Assembly (NCBI RefSeq): GCF_946886895.1
Contig: NZ_CAMPJO010000002.1
Coordinates: 1 to 64,000, forward strand
Direction of reading: 5' to 3'
Source of the DNA: an uncultured Marinobacter sp.
Lineage (GTDB): Bacteria; Pseudomonadota; Gammaproteobacteria; Pseudomonadales; Oleiphilaceae
DNA: 64,000 bases
The notes below the pieces were generated by a model. It saw only the letters and a list, made by a program, of their open reading frames with translations, searched no databases and was not told the origin of the DNA. Shown piece after piece: positions 57,009 to 64,000 of the stretch (position 1 is the first letter of the stretch; the number at the start of each line of letters is the position of its first letter). The position numbers were made by a program, and so were the translations under genes.

Positions 57009-59054
57009 TTACTCGGGCCTTTTGGCAACCAGTGTCAGGATGTCGTAGCTCGCAACCAGCTCGTCGTTCTGGTTGGTAACCTGAACATCCCAGACCACCA
57101 CACCCTGAGGGTGTCCGTCGGGAGAGGTCCGGCCCTGATCGATCTTGCGCTTGCAGGTCAGGCGCGCCCGGATGGTGTCGCCCGGGGCCACCGGCTCGAT
57201 AAAGCGCAGGGTATCCAGGCCGTAGTTCGCCAGCACCGGGCCTTCACCCGGATAAACGAACAGGCCGGCCGCCGCGGAAAGCACAAAGTAGCCATGGGCA
57301 ATGCGCTTGCCGAACTGGGAGTCCCGCGCCGCAATTTCATCAAAGTGCATGTAGAAGTGATCACCGGACAGACAGCCGAAGTTGACGATGTCGGCTTCGG
57401 TGACGGTGCGCCGGTGCGTCAGCAGCGATTCGTTGATCTGCAGGTCCTCGAAGTGGCGACGGAACGGATGCACCTCGGTTTCGATCAGGTTGGCGCCGCG
57501 CACGTACTCGCGGGTGACTGCGGCCAGCATGGTCGGGGAGCCCTGGATCGCTGTTCTCTGCAGGTAATGATGTACTGCGCGGATACCGCCGAGCTCTTCG
57601 CCGCCACCAGCGCGGCCCGGACCGCCGTGCTTGAGCATGGGCAGGGGTGAGCCGTGGCCGGTGGATTCCTTCGCGGCTTCTGCATCCAGCAGGTGCAGAC
57701 GGCCATGGAAGGCCGCCAGCAGTGGCGCAATCCTGCCGGCAATGGCGGGGTCGCGGGTGGTCAGGGTGGTAACCAGTGATCCCCGGCCTTTGGAGCACAG
57801 CTCAACCGCATCTTCGATGGTGTCGTAGGGGATCACGGTGGCAACCGGGCCAAACGCCTCGATATCGTGGGCACCACAACCGTTTTCCGGATTCCGGCAC
57901 ACCAGCAGATGTGGTTCGATGAACGCACCTTTCTCGGTGCCTTCGCCGGTTGGTTTAAAGCTGCCGTCGCCACCGAGGACCAGTTCGCTGGTTTTCAGCA
58001 GTTCCTGGATGTTGGTTTTTACGTCTTCAAGTTGGTCGATGGAGGCCAGGGCGCCCATCCGAACGCCTTCTACCGAAGGATTGCCCACGGTGACCTTGGA
58101 GAGCTGCTCTTTCAGCTTGTCGCAGACCGCGCCAACCTGCTCTTTCGGCACCAGGATACGACGAATGGCGGTACACTTCTGACCGGCCTTGGCGGTCATC
58201 TCGCGGCGTATTTCCTTCACAAAGATGTCGAATTCTTCGTGCTCCGGCGTGACATCCGGCGCCAGAATGGCACTGTTCAGGGAATCGGCCTCAGCGTTGA
58301 ACGGAATCGAACGATTGATGATATTCGGGTGATTCCTGAGTTTGCGGGCGGTTGCGGCGGATCCGGTGAAAGTGACCACATCCTGCTCTTCGAGGTGGTC
58401 AAACAGGTCACCGGTGCTGCCGATGATCAACTGCAGGCTGCCTTCAGGAAGCACGCCGGAGGCCTGCATCAGGCGAACCGCCAGTTCGGTCACGTAGCAG
58501 GTGGAGGTGGCGGGCTTCACAATGGAGGGCATGCCCGCCAGGAAGGTGGGCGCGAACTTCTCCAGCATACCCCACACCGGGAAGTTGTAGGCATCAATGT
58601 GTACCGCAATACCACCGCGGGGGACCAGGATATGGGTGCCGGCAAAATGGTTGTTCTTGCCCAGGGGCGTTACCGGGCCCTCATGCACCACATTACCGGA
58701 AGGCAGCTCGCGCCGGCCCATGCTGGCGTAGGAGAACAGGGTGCCGAAGCCACCATCGATATCAATGCCGTTATCACCTTTGGTGGAACCGGTGTGCATC
58801 GAGAGGGCATACAGCTCTTTCTTGTGTTCCTGGAGATACATCGCCATGGCCTTCAGGGCCAGGGCGCGCTCCTGGAAATCCATGGCCATCAGGTTCTTGC
58901 CGCCAACGTTGCGGCCGTAGTCGACGGCTTCTTTGAAATCAAGGGTGTCGTCGTGGGTATGGGCGACGATCTCGCCATTCACGGCGCTGGGCAGCGCCTT
59001 GGCGGCCTTCTCACCGACCCACTGGCCGGCAATGAAACTTTTCAGGACTGACAT
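57009..59054 (-). CDS. paaZ: Phenylacetate degradation bifunctional protein PaaZ
   Basis: A 681-residue enzyme with two domains. Residues 1 to about 530 are an aldehyde dehydrogenase (catalytic Cys near 294 in 'GQKCTAIRR', Glu near 255 in 'FNAEADSL') that oxidises the ring-opened semialdehyde. Residues about 540-681 are a MaoC-type hydratase ('CLSGDHFYMHFDEIAA', 'HGYFVLSAAAGLF') that opens oxepin-CoA. Length equals E. coli PaaZ (681). ATG 59054 is used; upstream in-frame sequence is not conserved. Last gene of the paaABCDE-Z unit, after a hairpin in the 87-nt gap. Confidence 0.97.
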   Translation of the reverse strand: MSVLKSFIAGQWVGEKAAKALPSAVNGEIVAHTHDDTLDFKEAVDYGRNVGGKNLMAMDFQERALALKAMAMYLQEHKKELYALSMHTGSTKGDNGIDIDGGFGTLFSYASMGRRELPSGNVVHEGPVTPLGKNNHFAGTHILVPRGGIAVHIDAYNFPVWGMLEKFAPTFLAGMPSIVKPATSTCYVTELAVRLMQASGVLPEGSLQLIIGSTGDLFDHLEEQDVVTFTGSAATARKLRNHPNIINRSIPFNAEADSLNSAILAPDVTPEHEEFDIFVKEIRREMTAKAGQKCTAIRRILVPKEQVGAVCDKLKEQLSKVTVGNPSVEGVRMGALASIDQLEDVKTNIQELLKTSELVLGGDGSFKPTGEGTEKGAFIEPHLLVCRNPENGCGAHDIEAFGPVATVIPYDTIEDAVELCSKGRGSLVTTLTTRDPAIAGRIAPLLAAFHGRLHLLDAEAAKESTGHGSPLPMLKHGGPGRAGGGEELGGIRAVHHYLQRTAIQGSPTMLAAVTREYVRGANLIETEVHPFRRHFEDLQINESLLTHRRTVTEADIVNFGCLSGDHFYMHFDEIAARDSQFGKRIAHGYFVLSAAAGLFVYPGEGPVLANYGLDTLRFIEPVAPGDTIRARLTCKRKIDQGRTSPDGHPQGVVVWDVQVTNQNDELVASYDILTLVAKRPE

Positions 59055-59081
59055 GGGAAACTCCATTCGTTTCTGAAACGC

Positions 59082-59115
59082 CAAGGCAAGTCCCGCTTCT
59101 GTGGGACTTGCCTTG
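59082..59115 (-). repeat. Stem-loop between paaE and paaZ
   Basis: A perfect 13-bp inverted repeat around 59083-59094 and 59103-59114 with an 8-nt loop, 28 nt before the paaZ start. No T run follows in the direction of transcription. It may reduce or separate paaZ expression from the paaABCDE message. Confidence 0.6.
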
Positions 59116-59141
59116 CTCGTGTCTGGTTGATGGCGCGGAAA

Positions 59142-60221
59142 CTACATCTCGTCGTAGTCCAGAACCACCTTGTCGCTGATCGGATAACACTGGCAGGACA
59201 GCACGTAGCCGGCTTCGACCTCGTAATCCTCCAGAGCAAAGTTCTGGTCCATTTCCACTTCGCCTTCCACCACTTTGGCGCGGCAGGTGGAGCACACACC
59301 GGCCTTGCAGGAGTACGGCAGATCGGCGCCCTCCTCATTGCCGGCATCGAGGATGCTCTTGGTGTCGCGCACCAGCGGGAAGGTCAGGGAGCGGCCATCG
59401 GCGATAACGGTCACTTCGCTGATGGACTGCGGATCCACGTGGGCGGGATCCCTGTCCTTTCGGGGCTGGGGTGCACCACCGACCGGTGTGAACAGTTCGA
59501 AATGGATCCTGCTTTTCTCCATGCCATGGCGAAGCAGAGAGTCCCTTACGTCTTCTGTCATCAACTGGGGACCGCAGATGAAGGCGGCGGTGAGCGCCTT
59601 CGCATCGATCCAGTGATCAAACAGGGCATCGCATTTGTCGTGGTCGAGGCGCCCGTTGTACAGATCGATGTCCTGTTCCTCGCGAGTGAAGAGGTACACC
59701 AGGTTCAGCCGGGCCATGTATTCGTTTTTCAGGTCCTGGAGTTCATCCCGGAACATGGTGCTGCTGGTGGCCTTGTTGCCGTAGAACAGGGTGACTTCAC
59801 TCTTTGGCTCGGTCTCCAGGGTGGTCTTCACGATCGACAGGATCGGGGTAATACCACTGCCAGCGGCGACCGCCAGGTAGTTGCCTTCCCGCGCGGGATC
59901 AAGATCGATGGAAAAATGGCCCTGGGGCGGCATAACGTCCAGCGTATGGCCGGGCTTCAGCTGCTCATTGGCATACGTGGAGAAACGGCCGCCGGGTACC
60001 TGCTTGACCGCGATGCGCAGTTCCTGATCGTTGACGCTGCGGCAGATCGAGTAGGAGCGGCGAACTTCCTCACCATCCATTTTGGTCCGGACAATCAGGT
60101 GTTGGCCCTGCTTGTAGCGGAATTTGTCTGCCAGGTCGTCGGGCAGGTCAAAGGCAAGTGATACGGCGTTTCTTGTTTCAGCTCTGACCTCTTTGAGGGG
60201 CAGTGAGTAAAATTTGTTCAT
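59142..60221 (-). CDS. paaE: Phenylacetyl-CoA epoxidase reductase subunit PaaE
   Basis: A 359-residue oxidoreductase that feeds electrons from NADPH to the PaaABC oxygenase (called PaaK in some Pseudomonas naming). An N-terminal FAD domain ('RRSYSICRSVNDQELRIAVK'), an NAD(P) domain ('AAGSGITPILSIVKTTL') and a C-terminal plant-type [2Fe-2S] domain with 'CKAGVCSTC' and a fourth Cys in 'LSCQCYP' are all seen. ATG 60221 gives the family length. Confidence 0.96.
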   Translation of the reverse strand: MNKFYSLPLKEVRAETRNAVSLAFDLPDDLADKFRYKQGQHLIVRTKMDGEEVRRSYSICRSVNDQELRIAVKQVPGGRFSTYANEQLKPGHTLDVMPPQGHFSIDLDPAREGNYLAVAAGSGITPILSIVKTTLETEPKSEVTLFYGNKATSSTMFRDELQDLKNEYMARLNLVYLFTREEQDIDLYNGRLDHDKCDALFDHWIDAKALTAAFICGPQLMTEDVRDSLLRHGMEKSRIHFELFTPVGGAPQPRKDRDPAHVDPQSISEVTVIADGRSLTFPLVRDTKSILDAGNEEGADLPYSCKAGVCSTCRAKVVEGEVEMDQNFALEDYEVEAGYVLSCQCYPISDKVVLDYDEM

Positions 60222-60234
60222 GATCGTATCGGCT

Positions 60235-60804
60235 CTAGATGCATTTGAAATAGTCGAAGGGCTCGAGGCATTCCCTGCAACGGTAAAGGGCTTTGCAGGC
60301 GGTGGATCCGAATTCGCTGACCCGCTCGGTGTCCTCGCTGCCACAAAGGGGGCAGGCGATAACATCGGGTTCCCCGAGCAGGCTCATTTTGCTGGCGCTG
60401 CCCTCGGGCGGTGCGATTCCGAAAGCCCGAAGCTTCTCTTTGCCTTCGTCTGTGATCCAGTCGGTGGTCCAGGCCGGGGTCAGCACCTGGTTGATTTTCG
60501 GGTCCCGGAAGCCCGCGGCACGCAGGGCTTCGGTGATCAGTTCCTCTATCAACTCGGTGGCTGGGCAGCCGGAGTAGGTCGGGGTTACGTCAATGGACAG
60601 CTCTTTTCCATCCCAACGCACGGCACGAACAATACCGAGTTCCACGACGCTAACCGCCGGCACTTCCGGGTCTTTCACCTCTTCAAGCAGTGCCCAGATG
60701 TCGTCTTCTGTCAGCAGATCGGGGCGGGCGTTGGCCGGCACCCGGTCGCTGGCAATCAGGATATCGACGGCTGACCGGCTGTCTGAATCACCAGGTTGAG
60801 GCAT
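60235..60804 (-). CDS. paaD: Phenylacetate epoxidase accessory protein PaaD
   Basis: A 189-residue protein with a MIP18/DUF59-type domain ('EVKDPEVPAVSVVELGIVRA', 'PTYSGCPATELI') and a C-terminal zinc-ribbon-like tail ('CPLCGSEDTERVSEFG', 'CRECLEPFDYFKC'). It is thought to help iron-sulfur maturation of the epoxidase system. It overlaps paaC by 17 nt and starts at ATG 60804. Confidence 0.95.
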   Translation of the reverse strand: MPQPGDSDSRSAVDILIASDRVPANARPDLLTEDDIWALLEEVKDPEVPAVSVVELGIVRAVRWDGKELSIDVTPTYSGCPATELIEELITEALRAAGFRDPKINQVLTPAWTTDWITDEGKEKLRAFGIAPPEGSASKMSLLGEPDVIACPLCGSEDTERVSEFGSTACKALYRCRECLEPFDYFKCI

Positions 60805-61552
60805 CGGGATAGGCCCTCTGCAGAAACTGCATTTCCGCCAGAATAAAACCGAGGTGTTCAGTGTGTTCGCCGTGCTTGCCGCCCATGTACATCCAGGCGT
60901 CGTCGGCACCCGGTGTCAGGGTGGCCTGGGTGAGCACCTCGTTGACCATGCCGCGCCAGTCTTTGGCCAACTGGTCCGGATCCGGGCCAATGCCCGCCTC
61001 GGCCATCAAGCGATCAGTGTCGTCCGGAGTGATCAGCTCTCCGGTAAAGCGCCAGAGGATATCCACCGCATCCTGCATGCGTTGGTGGCTCTCTTCGGTG
61101 CCATCGCCCAGACGCTTGATCCATTCAGAGGACCGACGCAGGTGATAAGTGGCCTCTTTCAGAGCCTTGGCGGCGATGCCGGCAATACGCTCGTCGCTGG
61201 ATTCGGTCAGGCTCCTGAGCGTGAAATAGTGCCACACGTCGAAGAAGAACTGACGGCCCATAGTGACCGCGTAGTCCTCGTTGGGCTGTTCGGTGAGCAG
61301 CAGGTTGCGGTAGTCGTGGGCATCCCGGCGGAACGCCAGCTTGTCCGCATCGCGGCCATCATCCATCAGCTCGGCGGCGTATTCGTACCAGTTGCGGGCC
61401 TGACCGACCAGGTCGAGGGCAACGTTCATCAGTGCCATCTCTTCCTCAAGGGCGGGGGCCTTGCCACACAACTCGCACAGGCGCTGGCCCAGGATCATGT
61501 CGGAGTCTGCCAGACGCAGGAGGTATTCCTGTAATGCTTCTGTTTGTGTCAT
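60788..61552 (-). CDS. paaC: Phenylacetyl-CoA epoxidase structural subunit PaaC
   Basis: A 254-residue ferritin-like subunit that pairs with PaaA in the epoxidase core but lacks a full di-iron site. 'LGQRLCELCGKAPALEEEMA', 'LMNVALDLVGQARNWYEYA' and 'QFFFDVWHYFTLRSLTESSD' match the family. It lies 12 nt after paaB. Confidence 0.96.
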   Translation of the reverse strand: MTQTEALQEYLLRLADSDMILGQRLCELCGKAPALEEEMALMNVALDLVGQARNWYEYAAELMDDGRDADKLAFRRDAHDYRNLLLTEQPNEDYAVTMGRQFFFDVWHYFTLRSLTESSDERIAGIAAKALKEATYHLRRSSEWIKRLGDGTEESHQRMQDAVDILWRFTGELITPDDTDRLMAEAGIGPDPDQLAKDWRGMVNEVLTQATLTPGADDAWMYMGGKHGEHTEHLGFILAEMQFLQRAYPDASTW

Positions 61553-61564
61553 TGATACTGCTCC

Positions 61565-61846
61565 TTACATGTGTCCGACTTCATCGGGCAGCTTGTAGAA
61601 GGAAGCATGCCGGTAAACCTTGTCTTCCGACGGATCGAAAAGCACTTCCTTTTCATCGGAGGCGGAGGCCGTGATGGTGTCGGAGGGCACGACCCAGATG
61701 CTTACGCCCTCGCTGCGGCGTGTGTACAGGTCACGGGCGTTTTCCATGGCCATTTCATTGTCAGCCGCATGCACGCTGCCCACGTGTTTGTGGTTCAGGC
61801 CGTGCTTGGAGCGTACGAAGACTTCGTAAAGGCGCCATTCAGACAT
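61565..61846 (-). CDS. paaB: Phenylacetyl-CoA epoxidase subunit PaaB
   Basis: A 93-residue bridging subunit of the PaaABCE complex. The start 'MSEWRLYEVFVRSKHGLNHK' and 'GSVHAADNEMAMENARDLYT' are family-typical. Length matches E. coli PaaB (95). It begins 17 nt after paaA. Confidence 0.97.
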   Translation of the reverse strand: MSEWRLYEVFVRSKHGLNHKHVGSVHAADNEMAMENARDLYTRRSEGVSIWVVPSDTITASASDEKEVLFDPSEDKVYRHASFYKLPDEVGHM

Positions 61847-61863
61847 GTTGTATTCCTCCAGTA

Positions 61864-62856
61864 TCAAGCGGCTTGGGTGCGCTGTTTTTGTTTTTCGGCA
61901 TAGGCGACGGCCGCTTTGCGAACCCAGGCGCCCTCATCAATAGCTTTCTTGCGAGTGTTGATGCGCTCGCGGTTGCAGGGGCCGTTGCCCTTGAGAACGT
62001 CGTAGAATTCCTGCCAGTTGATCTCACCGAAATCGTAATGGCCACGTTCTTCATTCCATTTCAGGTCCGGATCGGGCGCGGTGCAGCCCAGGAATTCAAG
62101 CTGCGGCACCGTCTGGTCAATGAACATCTGGCGCAGTTCGTCGTTGCTCTTGCGCTTGATCTTCCAGGCCAGGGACTGCTGGGAGTTCGGGGACTCGTCA
62201 TCGTGCGGGCCGAACATCATCAGGGATGGCCACCACAGACGGTTGATCGCGTCCTGCACCATGGCTTTCTGCTCGTCGGTACCTTCACGCATCATGTCCA
62301 GCAGGATCTGGTAACCCTGACGCTGGTGGAAACTCTCTTCCTTGCAGATACGTATCATGGCGCGGGAGTAGGGGCCGTAGGAGGTGCGCTGCAGCACCAC
62401 CTGGTTGACGATGGCGGCGCCATCCACCAGCCAGCCAACGGCGCCCATGTCGGCCCAGTTCAGGGTCGGGTAGTTGAAGATGCTGGAATATTTGGCTTTA
62501 CCCTGATGCAGCTTCTCGATCTCTTCATCGCGGTCCGCGCCCAGGGTTTCCATGGCGCTGTAGAGGTACAGGCCATGACCGGCCTCATCCTGGATCTTGG
62601 CCATCAGCTGGAGTTTGCGTTTCAGGGTGGGGGCGCGGGTCACCCAGTTGCCTTCCGGCAGCATGCCGACCACTTCGGAGTGGGCGTGCTGGGAGATCTG
62701 GCGAACCAGGGTCTTGCGGTAGCCTTCAGGCATCCAGTTCTTGGGTTCGATCTTGGTTTCGGCGTCGACCTTTTCCTGAAACTCGCGCTCTTCAGGCGAC
62801 ATCTCTTCTTTGGTCTTCAGGCGCTTGGCGCCAGTTTCAACGAGCTGGGCGTACAT
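61864..62856 (-). CDS. paaA: Phenylacetyl-CoA epoxidase catalytic subunit PaaA
   Basis: A 330-residue di-iron oxygenase subunit that forms the ring 1,2-epoxide of phenylacetyl-CoA. Iron-ligand helices are visible in '[16 protein letters not shown]' (E-x-x-H) and '[18 protein letters not shown]' (E-x-x-H). A GGAGG site nine bases upstream supports ATG 62856. First gene of the paaABCDE-Z operon. Confidence 0.97.
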   Translation of the reverse strand: MYAQLVETGAKRLKTKEEMSPEEREFQEKVDAETKIEPKNWMPEGYRKTLVRQISQHAHSEVVGMLPEGNWVTRAPTLKRKLQLMAKIQDEAGHGLYLYSAMETLGADRDEEIEKLHQGKAKYSSIFNYPTLNWADMGAVGWLVDGAAIVNQVVLQRTSYGPYSRAMIRICKEESFHQRQGYQILLDMMREGTDEQKAMVQDAINRLWWPSLMMFGPHDDESPNSQQSLAWKIKRKSNDELRQMFIDQTVPQLEFLGCTAPDPDLKWNEERGHYDFGEINWQEFYDVLKGNGPCNRERINTRKKAIDEGAWVRKAAVAYAEKQKQRTQAA

Positions 62857-62940
62857 AAACAAATACCTCCGGATCGGGCTTGTCGTTCTGCTATCCGTGA
62901 ACAGCGATGCCCTCAGGAACGACTGAAGGCCATTAACTTC

Positions 62941-62968
62941 ATATTATATGATACTGAATAAATATCAA
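62941..62968 (-). promoter_or_regulatory. Putative paaA promoter with overlapping operator motif
   Basis: On the minus strand TTGATA (62968-62963), 16 nt, then TAATAT (62946-62941). TATGATAC on the plus strand (62947-62954) sits directly beside the -10. An overlapping TATAAT would give a 14-nt spacer. The site placement fits repression by PaaX, which is inference. Confidence 0.5.
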
Positions 62969-63045
62969 GATTTGTCTTTGTGTGTCATGTTATGTCTAAA
63001 ATGTTCAACGATACGTATTATATATCTGATATTAATAATAAAAAA

Positions 63046-63053
63046 TATGATAC
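63046..63053 (+). promoter_or_regulatory. Second TATGATAC site upstream of paaA
   Basis: The octamer extended to AATATGATACGTG resembles the E. coli PaaX consensus as I recall it (WWTRTGATTCGYGWT), with mismatches. It lies about 190 nt upstream of paaA. Confidence 0.35.
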
Positions 63054-63133
63054 GTGCATGAATGCTATCGAGATCATTGAGAGCAGAGTAAAATTAAATC
63101 GGTCATTTTGGGTGCCGGCGGACAGGCAAGGGC

Positions 63134-63171
63134 CAGGGAGCCAGCCGCAGTGTCTGCGGACTGGCTCCCTG
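63134..63171 (-). repeat. Strong stem-loop downstream of paaK
   Basis: CAGGGAGCCAG (63134-63144) pairs perfectly with CTGGCTCCCTG (63161-63171), and an inner CCGCA/TGCGG stem closes a 5-nt loop, so about 16 bp in all. No T run follows on the minus strand, so termination would be Rho-dependent or the structure protects the paaK 3' end. Confidence 0.65.
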
Positions 63172-63185
63172 TGGGTTATGCGGAC

Positions 63186-64000
63186 TTATTTGTTTCGGCG
63201 GTCAAACACACGCTTGGCCTTGCCCTCGGAGCGGGCCAGGCGGTTGGGTTCCATCACCTCGATGCGGGTGCTGATGCCAATGTAGGACTTGATGTGGTGG
63301 GCCAGTTCTTTGGCCGCCGCGGCGCGGCTTTCCGCGCTGTCGGGCGCGCCGGGTTTCAGCTCGGTCCGGATATCCACACAGTCCAGGCTGCCTTCCTTGT
63401 AAACCTCAATCTCATAGTGCGGGGCCAGGGCGTCACATTTAAGCACCTGCTCCTCGATCTGACTCGGGAACACGTTCACGCCGCGAATGATCAGCATGTC
63501 GTCACTACGGCCGGTAATCTTGTCGATCCGGCGCATGGGCCGGGCGGTACCCGGCAGCAAGCGGGTGAGATCCCGGGTGCGGTAGCGAAGAATCGGCAGG
63601 GCGACCTTGGTCAGCGAGGTGAACACCAGTTCACCGTACTCGCCATCAGGCAGCACTTCACCGGTTTCCGGATTAATGATTTCCGGATAGAAATGGTCTT
63701 CCCAGATGGTGGGGCCATCCTTGGTTTCGATGCACTCCATGCCCACGCCCGGGCCCATAACCTCGGACAGGCCATAGATGTCCAGGGCCTGGATGCCGAG
63801 CCGCTCTTCGATTTCGGTGCGCATGGCGTTGGTCCAGGGCTCCGCGCCGAAAATGCCCAGACGCAGGGGCAGCTTGTGGGGGTCGATGCCCTGGCGTTCC
63901 ATTTCGTCGGCGATGTTCAGCATGTAGGACGGCGTGACCATGATGATGTCGGGCTCGAAGTCCTTGATCAGCTGTACTTGTTTCTCTGTCTGACCGCCGG
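63186..64000 (-). CDS. paaK: Phenylacetate-CoA ligase PaaK, partial (5' end outside the window)
   Basis: The last 271 residues or so of an AMP-forming CoA ligase that activates phenylacetate. The frame runs open through the window edge; the visible N-terminal part reads 'GGQTEKQVQLIKDFEPDIIM' and continues 'VTPSYMLNIADEMERQGIDP', then 'GIFGAEPWTNAMR', 'DIYGLSEVMGPGVGMEC' and the C-terminal 'GRSDDMLIIRGVNVFPSQIE', all typical of PaaK. The Met at 63941 is internal, not the start. It reads toward paaA but is separated from it by the AT-rich regulatory gap. Confidence 0.96.
   Translation of the reverse strand, partial: GGQTEKQVQLIKDFEPDIIMVTPSYMLNIADEMERQGIDPHKLPLRLGIFGAEPWTNAMRTEIEERLGIQALDIYGLSEVMGPGVGMECIETKDGPTIWEDHFYPEIINPETGEVLPDGEYGELVFTSLTKVALPILRYRTRDLTRLLPGTARPMRRIDKITGRSDDMLIIRGVNVFPSQIEEQVLKCDALAPHYEIEVYKEGSLDCVDIRTELKPGAPDSAESRAAAAKELAHHIKSYIGISTRIEVMEPNRLARSEGKAKRVFDRRNK

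Larger units (their letters stand above)
62857..63185. other. AT-rich regulatory region between paaK and paaA
   Basis: A 329-nt gap with no supported gene. Positions about 62936-63100 are far more AT-rich than the rest of the window. It contains the putative paaA promoter, two copies of TATGATAC (62947-62954 and 63046-63053), a palindromic ATACGTAT (63011-63018) and a strong stem-loop nearer paaK. An ORF on the plus strand here (62980 on) looks like chance. Confidence 0.7.

Noticed and set aside
57867..59051. 394-codon ORF antisense to paaZ, and a similar one antisense to ftsA (28156-29382)
   Set aside because: Both lie within well-supported genes on the other strand and show no recognisable domains or ribosome-binding sites.
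62980..63285. 101-codon plus-strand ORF between paaA and paaK
   Set aside because: It runs across the AT-rich promoter region, the strong stem-loop and the 3' end of paaK, with no family resemblance.

Overview
The window is a GC-rich chromosomal segment of a gammaproteobacterium. Gene order from rplM-rpsI through petABC, sspAB, diaA-yraN-lpoA, rsmI, rnpB, the mraZ-to-ftsZ cluster, lpxC, a dciA-like gene, an M23 peptidase, secA, argJ and a Nudix-ThiE fusion follows the order I know from Pseudomonas aeruginosa (about PA4433 down to PA4400). The protein sequences and accessory content fit a Marinobacter-like marine heterotroph better. That genus call is inference from remembered gene order and sequence style; no search was run.

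Layout. 0-4 kb: a HolD-like gene, rimI, prfC and a TatD-family hydrolase. 4-5 kb: rplM-rpsI with a structured leader. 5.2-7.8 kb: cytochrome bc1 complex (petABC). 7.9-9.0 kb: sspA-sspB. 9.1-11.9 kb, minus strand: lpoA, yraN and diaA, with rsmI divergent and rnpB (RNase P RNA) after it. 13.6-30.6 kb: a complete division and cell-wall cluster (mraZ, rsmH, ftsL, ftsI, murE, murF, mraY, murD, ftsW, murG, murC, ddlB, ftsQ, ftsA, ftsZ), then lpxC. 31.8-36.3 kb: dciA-like gene, M23 peptidase, secA. 36.4-39.9 kb: argJ, Nudix-ThiE fusion, moaC, ribA. 40.0-43.2 kb, minus strand: xseB-ispA-dxs. 43.2-47.5 kb: NRDE protein, TSUP transporter, lgt-thyA and folA. The thyA-folA gap carries two large inverted-repeat hairpin elements. 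47.5-50.4 kb: a DEAD-box helicase and an MFS transporter.

50.4-64 kb is an accessory catabolic module for phenylacetate. It has the repressor gene paaX, a five-component branched-chain-amino-acid-type ABC transporter whose last ATPase is fused to a hemerythrin-like domain, and the convergent operon paaABCDE-paaZ with paaK upstream, cut by the window edge. PaaK activates phenylacetate to its CoA thioester, PaaABCE epoxidises the ring using oxygen, and PaaZ opens the ring and oxidises the aldehyde. The ABC transporter is a plausible uptake system for the same or a related aromatic acid. No beta-oxidation paa genes (paaF, G, H, J) are visible here.

The most unusual items are: (1) two opposite-facing elements at 46.58-46.93 kb, each with perfect 29-bp inverted arms of largely different sequence around a shared loop of about 53 nt; (2) the hemerythrin-LivF fusion; (3) a HolD-like gene with an expanded linker; (4) four GTGG boxes at an exact 10-bp period just downstream of the mraZ promoter; (5) a 36-bp perfect palindrome between the binding-protein and permease genes; (6) an 8-bp motif shared by the transporter and paaA promoters. 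No tRNA, CRISPR array, insertion sequence or prophage gene was seen.
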